Shown here: one piece after another, positions 18,280-26,374 of the stretch
Position numbering within the stretch: position 1 is the stretch's first letter
How the letters are laid out: the number at the start of each line of letters is the position of its first letter
Assembly (NCBI RefSeq): GCF_001050345.1
Contig: NZ_LFMW01000004.1
Location: forward strand, 62,001-126,000
Source of the DNA: Pseudomonas fildesensis
Lineage (GTDB): Bacteria > Pseudomonadota > Gammaproteobacteria > Pseudomonadales > Pseudomonadaceae
Length of the DNA stretch: 64,000 nucleotides
Direction: 5' to 3'
The notes under the pieces: generated by a model
Seen by the model: the letters and a program-made list of their open reading frames with translations, nothing else
Databases searched by the model: none
What the model was told of the DNA's origin: nothing
Translations under genes and position numbers: made by a program

Positions 18280-19335
18280 TCAAACAACGGCGTTGTAGAA
18301 CTGCTCGCTGCTCTTCTGCTCCACCAACGCCTGCTCGATCGCCGCCTGGTGCACTTCGTCGGCGTGCTCTTCGCGCGCTTCCGGCAGGATCCCCAGGCGC
18401 GAGAACAGCTGCATGTCCTTGTCGGCCTGCGGGTTGGCGGTGGTCAGCAGTTTGTCGCCGTAGAAGATCGAGTTGGCACCGGCGAAGAACGCCAGGGCCT
18501 GCATTTGCTCGTTCATCGCCTCACGGCCGGCCGACAGGCGCACGTGGGATTGCGGCATCAGGATGCGCGCCACCGCGAGCATGCGGATGAAGTCGAACGG
18601 GTCGATGTCCTCGGCGTTTTCCAGCGGCGTGCCGGCAACCTTCACCAGCATGTTGATCGGCACCGACTCCGGATGCTCCGGCAGGTTGGCCAACTGGATC
18701 AGCAGGTTGGCGCGATCGTCGAGGGACTCGCCCATGCCGAGGATGCCGCCGGAGCAGATCTTCATCCCCGAATCACGCACGTAGGCCAGGGTTTGCAGGC
18801 GCTCGCCGTAGGTGCGGGTGGTGATGATCGAGCCGTAGAACTCCGGCGACGTGTCGAGGTTGTGGTTGTAGTAGTCGAGGCCGGCCTGGGCCAGGGCTTC
18901 GGTCTGGTCCTGGTCGAGGCGGCCGAGGGTCATGCAGGTTTCCAGGCCCATGGCCTTCACGCCTTTGACCATCTGCAATACGTAGGGCATGTCTTTGGCC
19001 GACGGGTGTTTCCACGCCGCGCCCATACAGAAACGCGTCGAGCCGATGGCCTTGGCGCGGGCAGCCTCTTCGAGGACCTTCTGCACTTCCATCAGCTTTT
19101 CTTTTTCCAGGCCGGTGTTGTAGTGGCCCGACTGCGGACAATATTTGCAATCTTCCGGGCAGGCACCGGTTTTGATCGACAACAATGTCGACACCTGCAC
19201 GCGGTTGGCATCGAAATGCGCGCGGTGCACGGTCTGCGCCTGGAACAACAGGTCATTGAACGGCTGCACGAACAGTGCTTTTACTTCAGCTAAGGACCAA
19301 TCGTGACGCAGGTTGGCAGTGGTGCTGGCGCTCAT
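18280..19335 (-). CDS. bioB: BioB, biotin synthase (radical SAM)
   Basis: 351 residues. Inserts sulfur into dethiobiotin to make biotin, using a radical-SAM 4Fe-4S cluster and a sacrificial 2Fe-2S cluster. The radical-SAM cysteines are in [12 protein letters not shown]. Later marks are the [12 protein letters not shown] and [10 protein letters not shown] segments. First gene of the biotin run on this strand. The 92-base divergent gap to comF should carry its promoter; no convincing BirA palindrome was found there. Confidence 0.96.
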   Translation of the reverse strand: MSASTTANLRHDWSLAEVKALFVQPFNDLLFQAQTVHRAHFDANRVQVSTLLSIKTGACPEDCKYCPQSGHYNTGLEKEKLMEVQKVLEEAARAKAIGSTRFCMGAAWKHPSAKDMPYVLQMVKGVKAMGLETCMTLGRLDQDQTEALAQAGLDYYNHNLDTSPEFYGSIITTRTYGERLQTLAYVRDSGMKICSGGILGMGESLDDRANLLIQLANLPEHPESVPINMLVKVAGTPLENAEDIDPFDFIRMLAVARILMPQSHVRLSAGREAMNEQMQALAFFAGANSIFYGDKLLTTANPQADKDMQLFSRLGILPEAREEHADEVHQAAIEQALVEQKSSEQFYNAVV

Positions 19336-19427
19336 GGGCGATTCCTTGATTATGCTTGGGCAAGCGCTGCGGGAAGGGCAATACCCACAGGCGCGACACG
19401 GATGCTCGGCATATTTAAGGAAGATTC

Positions 19428-20165
19428 ATGCACTGTCAACCTGGATACAAACACGAGGCTTACATCTGGTTAAAAAACAATCAGATCTGTTTAATCTGCG
19501 ATGAGCCTACGCAAACCATCGATTGCGTGTGCAACGCCTGCGAAACCGAGCTGCCGTGGCTGATGGATCAGTGCGAGGTTTGCGCCCTACCCTTGCCGAT
19601 GGACGGTCTGATTTGCGGCCAATGCCAGAAACACCCGCCGGCCTTTAAACAGGTGATAGCCCCCTGGACCTACAGCTTTCCCGTCGACACCCTGATCAGC
19701 CGTTTCAAGCACCAGGCGCGCTGGCCACTCGGGCATATGCTGGGCCGTTTGCTCGGGCATCACCTGCAGCACCGCTACGACAACGCCGAACTCACCCGCC
19801 CCGACTGCCTGCTGCCGGTACCCATGGCCCGCAAGCGCCTGCGCGAGCGCGGCTACAACCAGGCCCTGATGCTCGCGCGGTGGCTCAGCGCCGACCTGAA
19901 GATCGCCTATGATGAACACCTGTTGTTACGCCCCCATGAAACCGTGGCCCAGCAGGCCCTCGACGCCAAGACCCGCAAACGCAACCTGCTCAAAGCCTTC
20001 GCCCTTGCACCCGACGCTCAGGTGCAAGGGCGCCACCTGGCCCTGGTCGACGATGTACTCACCACCGGCGCCACCGCCCACAGCCTGGCGCAGCTATTGA
20101 TGGACGCCGGCGCACGGCAGGTCGACGTGTACTGCCTGGCCCGCACGCCCAAGCCGGGCGCATGA
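19428..20165 (+). CDS. comF: ComF-family phosphoribosyltransferase-like protein
   Basis: 245 residues. The N-terminal third has paired zinc-finger cysteines (CLICDEPTQTIDCVCNAC, then CEVCALPLP and CGQCQ), and the C-terminal part is a type I phosphoribosyltransferase fold with the PRPP loop ALVDDVLTTGATA. The family is linked to DNA uptake in naturally competent bacteria (ComF/GntX); the exact activity is not settled. It is divergent from bioB, as in other pseudomonads. ATG 19428 is preceded by AAGGAAG. Confidence 0.9.
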   Translation: MHCQPGYKHEAYIWLKNNQICLICDEPTQTIDCVCNACETELPWLMDQCEVCALPLPMDGLICGQCQKHPPAFKQVIAPWTYSFPVDTLISRFKHQARWPLGHMLGRLLGHHLQHRYDNAELTRPDCLLPVPMARKRLRERGYNQALMLARWLSADLKIAYDEHLLLRPHETVAQQALDAKTRKRNLLKAFALAPDAQVQGRHLALVDDVLTTGATAHSLAQLLMDAGARQVDVYCLARTPKPGA

Positions 20166-20222
20166 CTTGACGCCCGTGCGCCAGGGCGGCAACGTCCGCT
20201 CACCTTATCGAAGTGTATTCCC

Positions 20223-20987
20223 ATGTCTCTGCCGACTTCCCTCAGCCAACACATCATCCGTCGCCCCCAGCGCATCGCCTTGCTCGGGCATATCGCGGAA
20301 CAGGGCTCCATCACCCGCGCTGCCAAAAGCGCCGGCTTGAGTTACAAGGCCGCCTGGGACGCCATCGATGAGCTGAACAACCTCGCGCAAAAACCACTGG
20401 TGGAGCGCAGCGTCGGCGGCAAGGGCGGCGGCGGGGCCAAATTGACGGCCGAAGGTGAGCGCGTGTTGCGCCTCTATCAGCGCCTGCAAGTATTGCAGGC
20501 CGAGGTACTGGGCTCGGACGAAGCTGCCAGCGACTTCAACCTGCTGGGTCGCTTGATGCTGCGTACCAGTGCGCGTAACCAATTACATGGCCAAGTCATC
20601 GCCATCGAAAGCCATGGCCGCAATGACCTGATCCGCTTGCAGTTGGCCGGTGGCTTGACCCTGGAGGCGCAAATCACCCACGACAGCACGCAACGGCTGG
20701 AACTGGAGAGGGGCGTGGAAGTGGTCGCGCTGATCAAGGCCGGCTGGCTGGAATTACTCGCCGCCGAGCATTCTGCAACACTTGGACACAATTGCATGAG
20801 CGGCGTCATCGAGACGATTTTCGACGCCGAAGACGGCCCCAGCGAGGTGCGCATCGGCCTGCCCAACGGCCAGGTGTTATGTGCCTTGGCGCAGCCCGAC
20901 GCGCTCAAGGCACTCCGCGCCATCGAGGGTCAGCCGATCCAGGTGCAATTCGCCCCCGGCAACGTGTTGCTCGGCACGCCGGTCTAA
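20223..20987 (+). CDS. modE: ModE-type molybdate-responsive regulator
   Basis: 254 residues. An N-terminal winged helix (IALLGHIAEQGSITRAAKSA, then GLSYKAAWDAIDELNN) of the ModE/LysR-like class is followed by two TOBE/Mop domains starting near SARNQLHGQV and GHNCMSGVI, which bind molybdate or tungstate in known family members. It would repress molybdate uptake or Mo-enzyme genes when molybdate is present. No mod transport genes are in the window. The distance to comF is 57 bases, so they may share a transcript. Confidence 0.85.
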   Translation: MSLPTSLSQHIIRRPQRIALLGHIAEQGSITRAAKSAGLSYKAAWDAIDELNNLAQKPLVERSVGGKGGGGAKLTAEGERVLRLYQRLQVLQAEVLGSDEAASDFNLLGRLMLRTSARNQLHGQVIAIESHGRNDLIRLQLAGGLTLEAQITHDSTQRLELERGVEVVALIKAGWLELLAAEHSATLGHNCMSGVIETIFDAEDGPSEVRIGLPNGQVLCALAQPDALKALRAIEGQPIQVQFAPGNVLLGTPV

Positions 20988-21068
20988 GCGGCGCCAGCCT
21001 TCAAATTGCAACAATTTCGTCACAGCCACTCCTTAAGGTGTTCGCAAAAAGCATGAAAGGAGCCTGTG

Positions 21069-22967
21069 ATGAGCCTATTAGAAGAAAACCAAGCCACCGA
21101 CCTGGAACAGATGGTCGGCCTCACCCGCCGCCGCTTTATCGGCGCCGGCGCCCTGTGCGGTGCGGCGATGTTCCTGGGCGGCAACCTGCTGACCCGCAGC
21201 GCCCTGGCCGTTAACGCAGCCAACGCCAGCCCGCTGCTGGGTTTCGCCAGCATTGCCGCCGCCACCAGTGACACCATCACCCTGCCGCCCGGCTACAGCG
21301 CCTCGGTGCTGATCAGTTGGGGTCAACCGCTGCACAAGAACGCCCCGGCCTTCGACCCGTCCGGCAACGGCACGGCCAAGGCCCAGGAGCAACAGTTCGG
21401 CGACAACAACGACGGCATGAGCCTGTTTGCCTTCCCCGGCGACGACAACCGCGCACTGATGGCGATCAACAACGAGTACACCAACTACCGCTACCTCTAC
21501 GCCCACGGCGGCGCGCCGCAATCGGCCGAAGACGTGCACAAGGCCCAGGCCTGCGAAGGCGTGTCGGTGATCGAAGTGCGGCGCCAGGGCGACACCTGGC
21601 AGTTCGTCCAGGACTCGCGCTACAACCGGCGCATCCACGGCAACTCGCCGATCCACCTGAGCGGCCCCGCTGCCGGCCATGCCTGGCTGAAAACCAGTGC
21701 CGACACCTCCGGCAAGAACGCCCTCGGCACCTTCCAGAACTGCGCCAACGGTAAGACCCCGTGGGGTACTTACCTGACCTGCGAAGAGAACTTTACTGAC
21801 TGCTTCGGCAGCAGCAACCCACAGCAAACCTTCGACGCTGGGCAGAAACGCTACGGCGTGGTGGCCGCCAGCAAGGACATCAACTGGCATCAGCACGACC
21901 CGCGTTTCGACATGGCCAAGAACCCCAACGAACTCAATCGCCACGGCTGGATCGTGGAAATCGACCCGTTCGACCCGCAATCCACACCCGCCAAGCGCAC
22001 CGCCCTGGGCCGCTTCAAGCACGAGAACGCGGCGCTGGCTGAAACCCGCGACGGCCACGCCGTGGTGTACATGGGCGACGACGAGCGCGGCGAGTTCATC
22101 TACAAGTTCGTCAGCCGCGACAAGATCAATCACAAGAACCCCAAGGCCAACAAAGACCTGCTCGACCACGGCACCTTGTACGTGGCGATCTTCGACGCAG
22201 GCGACGGCGATGCCGATCATCCGAAGGGCAAAGGCCACTGGGTCGAACTCACCCATGGCAAAAACGGCATCGACGCCAGCACCGGTTTCGCCAACCAGGC
22301 TGAAGTGCTGATCCACACGCGCCTGGCCGCCAGCGTGGTGAAAGCCACGCGTATGGACCGCCCGGAATGGATCGTGGTCAGCCCCACCGACGGCCAGGTC
22401 TACTGCACCCTGACCAACAACGCCAAGCGCGGCGAAGACGGCCAGCCAGTGGGCGGCCCGAACCCGCGCGAGAAGAACGTCTACGGCCAGATCCTGCGCT
22501 GGAAGGCCAACGCCGATGACCATGGCGCTGCCGACTTCAGCTGGGACTTGTTTGTGGTCGCGGGCAACCCGGCGGCACATGCCGGTACGCCAAAGGGCGG
22601 CTCGTCCAACATCAACCCGCAGAACATGTTCAACAGCCCCGATGGCCTCGGTTTCGACAAGGCCGGGCGCCTGTGGATCCTTACCGATGGCGACTACAGC
22701 AACGCGGGCGACTTTGCCGGCATGGGCAATAACCAGATGCTCTGTGCCGACCCTGCAACCGGGGAAATTCGCCGATTCATGGTAGGACCGGTGGCCTGTG
22801 AGGTGACGGGCATCAGCTTCTCGCCAGATCAGAAAACGCTGTTTGTGGGGATTCAGCATCCGGGCGAAACCGGTGGGTCGACGTTCCCGGAACATCTGCC
22901 GAATGGCAAGCCGCGCTCGTCGGTGATGGCGATTCGACGGGATGATGGCGGCATCGTCGGTTCATAA
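21069..22967 (+). CDS. phoX: PhoX-family phosphatase (DUF839), Tat-exported
   Basis: 632 residues from ATG 21069 (GGAG seven bases ahead; the GTG directly before it is less likely). The N-terminus carries a twin-arginine signal, TRRRFIGAG followed by a hydrophobic stretch ending near SALA. The body matches PhoX-like secreted enzymes: YGVVAASKDINWHQHDPRFD, GRFKHENAAL and LTCEENFTDCFG. PhoX enzymes are calcium/iron phosphomonoesterases in the periplasm, though many DUF839 relatives are untested. No clear Pho box was found upstream, so phosphate control is not claimed. Confidence 0.82.
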   Translation: MSLLEENQATDLEQMVGLTRRRFIGAGALCGAAMFLGGNLLTRSALAVNAANASPLLGFASIAAATSDTITLPPGYSASVLISWGQPLHKNAPAFDPSGNGTAKAQEQQFGDNNDGMSLFAFPGDDNRALMAINNEYTNYRYLYAHGGAPQSAEDVHKAQACEGVSVIEVRRQGDTWQFVQDSRYNRRIHGNSPIHLSGPAAGHAWLKTSADTSGKNALGTFQNCANGKTPWGTYLTCEENFTDCFGSSNPQQTFDAGQKRYGVVAASKDINWHQHDPRFDMAKNPNELNRHGWIVEIDPFDPQSTPAKRTALGRFKHENAALAETRDGHAVVYMGDDERGEFIYKFVSRDKINHKNPKANKDLLDHGTLYVAIFDAGDGDADHPKGKGHWVELTHGKNGIDASTGFANQAEVLIHTRLAASVVKATRMDRPEWIVVSPTDGQVYCTLTNNAKRGEDGQPVGGPNPREKNVYGQILRWKANADDHGAADFSWDLFVVAGNPAAHAGTPKGGSSNINPQNMFNSPDGLGFDKAGRLWILTDGDYSNAGDFAGMGNNQMLCADPATGEIRRFMVGPVACEVTGISFSPDQKTLFVGIQHPGETGGSTFPEHLPNGKPRSSVMAIRRDDGGIVGS

Positions 22968-22983
22968 GAGCCAACACCACCTC

Positions 22984-23117
22984 TGTGGCGAGGGAGCTTA
23001 CTCCCGTTGGGCTGCGCAGCAGCCCTGAAACCACCCAAATTGGGTATCTGAAGTACTCCGCCAACCGCCGTGGGGCCGCTTCGCGCCCCCACGGGAGCAA
23101 GCTGCCTCGCCACAACA
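22984..23117. repeat. REPIN-like inverted repeat (GTGGCGAG family), diverged
   Basis: TGTGGCGAGGGAGCTTACTC ... GTTGGGCTGCGCAGCAGCCC on the left, and TGGGGCCGCTTCGCGC ... AGCTGCCTCGCCACA on the right, form an imperfect long hairpin after phoX. Same family as the perfect copy at 14217-14410. Placed after phoX and 75 bases before srkA. Confidence 0.8.
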
Positions 23118-23192
23118 GCCGCCACCTATCCGGCCCGGTGTGCGTTACCATACCCGGCCGGACGCGGCGCCCTGCTGCGCGCAGGAGTTCGC

Positions 23193-24167
23193 ATGGCCCA
23201 TCCGTTTGAAACACTCACTCCCGACCTGGTACTCGATGCTGTCGAAAGCATCGGTTTCCTCAGCGATGCTCGCGTTCTGGCGCTTAACAGCTACGAAAAC
23301 CGCGTGTATCAGGTGGGCATCGAGGACTCCGAACCGCTGATCGCCAAGTTCTACCGACCGCAACGCTGGACCAACGAAGCGATCCTCGAAGAACACCGCT
23401 TCACCTTCGAACTGGCCGAGTGCGAAGTGCCGGTGGTCGCACCGATGATTCATAACGGCGAAAGCCTGTTCGAACACGCCGGTTTCCGCTTCACACTGTT
23501 CCCCCGCCGTGGCGGCCGCGCACCAGAGCCCGGCAACCTTGATCAGCTTTATCGTCTCGGGCAATTGCTTGGCCGTTTGCACGCGGTGGGGTCCACCCGC
23601 CCGTTCGAACACCGCGAAGCCCTCGGCGTGAAGAACTTCGGTCACGACTCCCTCAACACGCTGCTCGAAGGCAACTTCATCCCCAAAAGCCTGCTGCCCG
23701 CCTACGAGTCGGTGGCTCGCGACCTGCTCAAGCGCGTGGAAGAGGTGTACAAGGCCACGCCGCACAAGAACATCCGCATGCACGGCGATTGCCACCCCGG
23801 CAACATGATGTGCCGCGACGAGATGTTCCACATCGTCGACCTCGACGACTGCCGCATGGGCCCGGCGGTGCAGGACCTGTGGATGATGCTCGCCGGTGAC
23901 CGCCAGGAATGCCTGGGCCAGCTGTCGGAATTGATGGACGGCTACCAGGAATTCCACGATTTCGACCCGCGCGAACTGGCGCTGATAGAACCGCTGCGCG
24001 CGTTGCGCCTGATGCACTACAGCGCGTGGCTGGCACGGCGCTGGGATGACCCGGCGTTCCCCCACAGCTTCCCGTGGTTTGGCAGCGAGCGGTATTGGGG
24101 CGATCAGGTGCTGGCGTTGCGCGAGCAACTCTCAGCCCTCAACGAAGAACCCCTGAAACTGTTTTGA
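23193..24167 (+). CDS. srkA: SrkA/RdoA stress-response kinase
   Basis: 324 residues, the standard length, starting at ATG 23193 with CAGGAG upstream; the open frame begins at 23070 inside the REP element. Aminoglycoside-kinase-like fold: SYENRVYQVG in the nucleotide lobe, catalytic HGDCHPGNM and metal-binding VDLDDCRMG. The E. coli homologue (YihE) is a Ser/Thr protein kinase that counters programmed death under stress. Adjacent genes do not form an obvious pathway with it. Confidence 0.9.
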   Translation: MAHPFETLTPDLVLDAVESIGFLSDARVLALNSYENRVYQVGIEDSEPLIAKFYRPQRWTNEAILEEHRFTFELAECEVPVVAPMIHNGESLFEHAGFRFTLFPRRGGRAPEPGNLDQLYRLGQLLGRLHAVGSTRPFEHREALGVKNFGHDSLNTLLEGNFIPKSLLPAYESVARDLLKRVEEVYKATPHKNIRMHGDCHPGNMMCRDEMFHIVDLDDCRMGPAVQDLWMMLAGDRQECLGQLSELMDGYQEFHDFDPRELALIEPLRALRLMHYSAWLARRWDDPAFPHSFPWFGSERYWGDQVLALREQLSALNEEPLKLF

Positions 24168-24178
24168 CCCTTATCACT

Positions 24179-24291
24179 GATCGTTCCCACGCGCAGCAAA
24201 GGAATGCATCCTGTGACGCTCTGCGTCACGATTCCAAGAGCGGACGCAGAGCGTCCAGGGCGACATTCCCACGCAGAGCGTGGGAACGATC
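24179..24291. repeat. Paired REP (GATCGTTCCCACGC family) after srkA
   Basis: GATCGTTCCCACGCGCAG at the left and GCAGAGCGTGGGAACGATC at the right form the outer arms. An inner pair, TGTGACGCTCTGCGTCACGA and CGGACGCAGAGCGTCC, adds two small hairpins. Other copies: 32525-32734, 43406-43459 and 51477-51507. It may work as a 3' stabilising or terminating structure for srkA. Confidence 0.85.
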
Positions 24292-24344
24292 TGTGAACCG
24301 CTTTACAATCGCGCTTTGTTAGCTGCCTAAGCAAGGATTCTGCA

Positions 24345-25229
24345 ATGCACGCCGCCAACCCCCGCAAGGGGTACATCCTGGGCCTGAGCGCCTATGTCAT
24401 CTGGGGTCTGTTCCCGCTCTACTTCAAAGCCATCGCCAGCGTACCTGCCGCTGAAATCATTGTTCACCGGGTGCTGTGGTCCGCACTGTTTGGCGGTTTG
24501 CTGCTGATGGTGTGGAAACACCCCGGCTGGTTTCGCGAGTTACGCGACAACCCAAAACGCCTGGCGATTCTGGCACTCAGTGGTTCGTTGATTGCGGGTA
24601 ACTGGCTGACCTATGTGTGGTCGGTGAACAGCGGGCGCATGCTCGAAGCAAGCCTGGGCTATTACATCAACCCGCTGGTGAATGTACTGCTGGGCATGCT
24701 CCTCCTGGGCGAACGCTTGCGGCGCCTGCAATGGATGGCGGTGGGTTTGGCCGCAGTGGGTGTGGCGCAACAGGTGTGGCAGGTCGGCAGCTTGCCGTGG
24801 GTGTCGCTGGTGCTGGCGCTGACCTTTGGTTTTTACGGTTTGATCCGCAAGCAGGCACCGGTCAAGGCGCTACCAGGGCTGGTGGTGGAAACCTGGATGC
24901 TGGTGCCGATTGCCGTCGCGTGGTTGCTGTTCAACCCGTCGGCGCACAGTGCGCAGCTGGAATTCTGGAGCACGTCCGAAGCCTGGTGGCTGGTGGCCGC
25001 AGGCCCGGTGACGCTGATCCCGCTGGTGTGTTTCAACGCTGCCGCACGGCATTTGCCCTACACCGCCCTGGGCTTTTTGCAGTACGTGGCGCCGACCTTG
25101 GTGCTGCTCGAAGCGGTGCTGCTGTTTGGGGAACACCTGGCGACAAGCACGCTGATCGCCTTCGCCTTTATCTGGGCCGGGCTGGTGGTCTATAGCCTCG
25201 ACGCCTGGCTGACCGTGCGCAAACGCTGA
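24345..25229 (+). CDS. rarD: RarD, EamA-family 10-TM transporter
   Basis: 294 residues with about ten hydrophobic spans. The N-terminus (KGYILGLSAYVIWGLFPLYF) and the pair of EamA repeats match RarD, a drug/metabolite transporter family member whose substrate is not known. Charged loops and a C-terminal RKR are typical. It begins 54 bases after the REP unit behind srkA, and a 10-base hairpin lies 20 bases after its stop. Confidence 0.9.
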   Translation: MHAANPRKGYILGLSAYVIWGLFPLYFKAIASVPAAEIIVHRVLWSALFGGLLLMVWKHPGWFRELRDNPKRLAILALSGSLIAGNWLTYVWSVNSGRMLEASLGYYINPLVNVLLGMLLLGERLRRLQWMAVGLAAVGVAQQVWQVGSLPWVSLVLALTFGFYGLIRKQAPVKALPGLVVETWMLVPIAVAWLLFNPSAHSAQLEFWSTSEAWWLVAAGPVTLIPLVCFNAAARHLPYTALGFLQYVAPTLVLLEAVLLFGEHLATSTLIAFAFIWAGLVVYSLDAWLTVRKR

Positions 25230-25249
25230 TCAAATAACATACAAACCTT

Positions 25250-25276
25250 TGCAAGCCACAGGCCGCGTGGCTTGCA
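25250..25276 (+). terminator. Hairpin after rarD
   Basis: TGCAAGCCAC and GTGGCTTGCA form a perfect 10-base stem over a 7-base loop, 20 bases past the rarD stop. The T-tract is weak, so termination would be partial or Rho-aided. Confidence 0.55.
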
Positions 25277-25292
25277 GACATTTACTCCAAGG

Positions 25293-25451
25293 TTATCCAC
25301 ACCCTGATCCCCGCCATTTGTGCACAAGCCCCTGAAACTGCTCGTTTTTTGCTCATATACCGAAGAAGCCCGGCCGGCATGGCCTGGCGCCGGGTCTCTA
25401 CAGGTTATCCACAGGCCCATGCAAGATTTCCATGCATAACCTTGTGGATCA
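25293..25451. promoter_or_regulatory. Small DnaA-box cluster between rarD and the GcvR-like gene
   Basis: Two perfect TTATCCACA boxes (25293-25301 and 25405-25413) and one reverse near-match TGTGGATCA (25443-25451) lie in the 222-base convergent spacer. Two exact 9-mers in 121 bases are far above chance. No replication gene is near. Related in kind to the larger array at 62666-63215. Confidence 0.5.
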
Positions 25452-25964
25452 TTACTCCTCGTTGCGCAGTTCCACCATCAAGTCATCCGCCAATGTTTCC
25501 AGGGACGCCTGCAACGTCTCAAGGGACAAGGTTGGCGGCACCTGCAACAAGGCCTCGGCATTGAACAGCGGGTCACCGCTCATGGGCGCCGGGCGCACAT
25601 CGGTAATCAGGCGTTCCACGTTGACGCCCTGCTTGCTCAACAGCGCCGTAATTTCACGCACGATGCCCGAGCGGTCATTGCCGACCAGCGTCATCAGGAT
25701 CGGTTTGGACGCTGCTGCCTGCCCGGTACTGCCCTCACCCACCAGCACACGAATGCCGTGTGTGGATAAATCCTCCAGCGCGGCGACCAATGCCTGGCGA
25801 CTTTGCGCGGGAACGCTTACGCGCAGAATCCCGGCAAACTGCCCGGCCATATGGGCCATGCGGCTTTCCAGCCAATTGCCCCCGTGGTCGGCAATGTTCT
25901 GCGCGATGCGTTCAACCAGGCCGGGTTTGTCGGCGGCGATAATTGTGAGTACAAGATGGTCCAT
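25452..25964 (-). CDS. GcvR-like ACT-domain regulator
   Basis: 170 residues from MDHLVLTIIAADKPGLVERI; the frame extends upstream through a repeat to 26147 and that part is rejected. Two ACT domains are visible, the first opening with TIIAADKPGLVERIAQ and the second with MTLVGNDRSGIVREITALL, as in GcvR, the glycine cleavage system repressor-like protein. ACT pairs bind amino acids, glycine in the E. coli case. The gene is convergent with rarD. Confidence 0.82.
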   Translation of the reverse strand: MDHLVLTIIAADKPGLVERIAQNIADHGGNWLESRMAHMAGQFAGILRVSVPAQSRQALVAALEDLSTHGIRVLVGEGSTGQAAASKPILMTLVGNDRSGIVREITALLSKQGVNVERLITDVRPAPMSGDPLFNAEALLQVPPTLSLETLQASLETLADDLMVELRNEE

Positions 25965-25990
25965 GGCGAAATACCTCTGGTGCTTATACC

Positions 25991-26135
25991 TGTAGGAGCG
26001 AGCTTGCTGTGGCGAGCGAGCTTGCTTGCGCTGGGGCGTGAAGCGCCCCCAAAAAAGCCGGCGACCGCTGCGCGGTCGAACGAGACGGTGCGACGATTCG
26101 ACAAGCTCCCTCGCCACAGCAAGCTCGCTCCTACA
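25991..26135. repeat. Long GTAGGAGC-type inverted repeat
   Basis: TGTAGGAGCGAGCTTGCTGT with GGCGAGCGAGC on the left matches the complementary AGCTCCCTCGCCACAGC with AAGCTCGCTCCTACA on the right, about 35 bases per arm. Between the arms sit two small hairpins (GGGGCGTGAAGCGCCCC and CGACCGCTGCGCGGTCG). It fills the start of the 410-base spacer ahead of glcB. Confidence 0.85.
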
Positions 26136-26210
26136 AAGTGGACGCATGAGTACCTGAAAACAAATCGTGTACCGTTTTTATATTTATCTGGAACAATCCA
26201 ATAGTTTTTT

Positions 26211-26327
26211 GAGAACATCTGGTTCTCCGCTGTGACCGTACGACCAAAGTGGGTCGCTAAACGACGTATTTAGTCTAATTTTCACAACCGCAAGTCATCA
26301 TGTAGTATGCGCAACCGTGCACTACAT
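26211..26327 (+). promoter_or_regulatory. Two palindromes in the glcB upstream region
   Basis: GAGAAC-ATCTG-GTTCTC (26211-26227) is perfect with a 5-base centre. ATGTAGT (26300-26306) and ACTACAT (26321-26327) are perfect arms over 14 bases, ending 47 bases before the glcB ATG. Both look like operator sites; the proteins are unknown. No classical promoter hexamers stood out. Confidence 0.4.
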
Positions 26328-26374
26328 AATGAAAATCTGAAAAAGCGCATTAGCTCCGTAGAGTGAGGCAAGCA

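Noticed and set aside
20988..21068. Pho box upstream of phoX
   Set aside because: Only a weak TTTCGTCACAG stretch; no pair of CTGTCAT-like repeats with the right spacing.
21078..22895. 605-aa minus-strand frame opposite phoX
   Set aside because: Shadow of a GC-rich gene; no domain, no ribosome-binding site.
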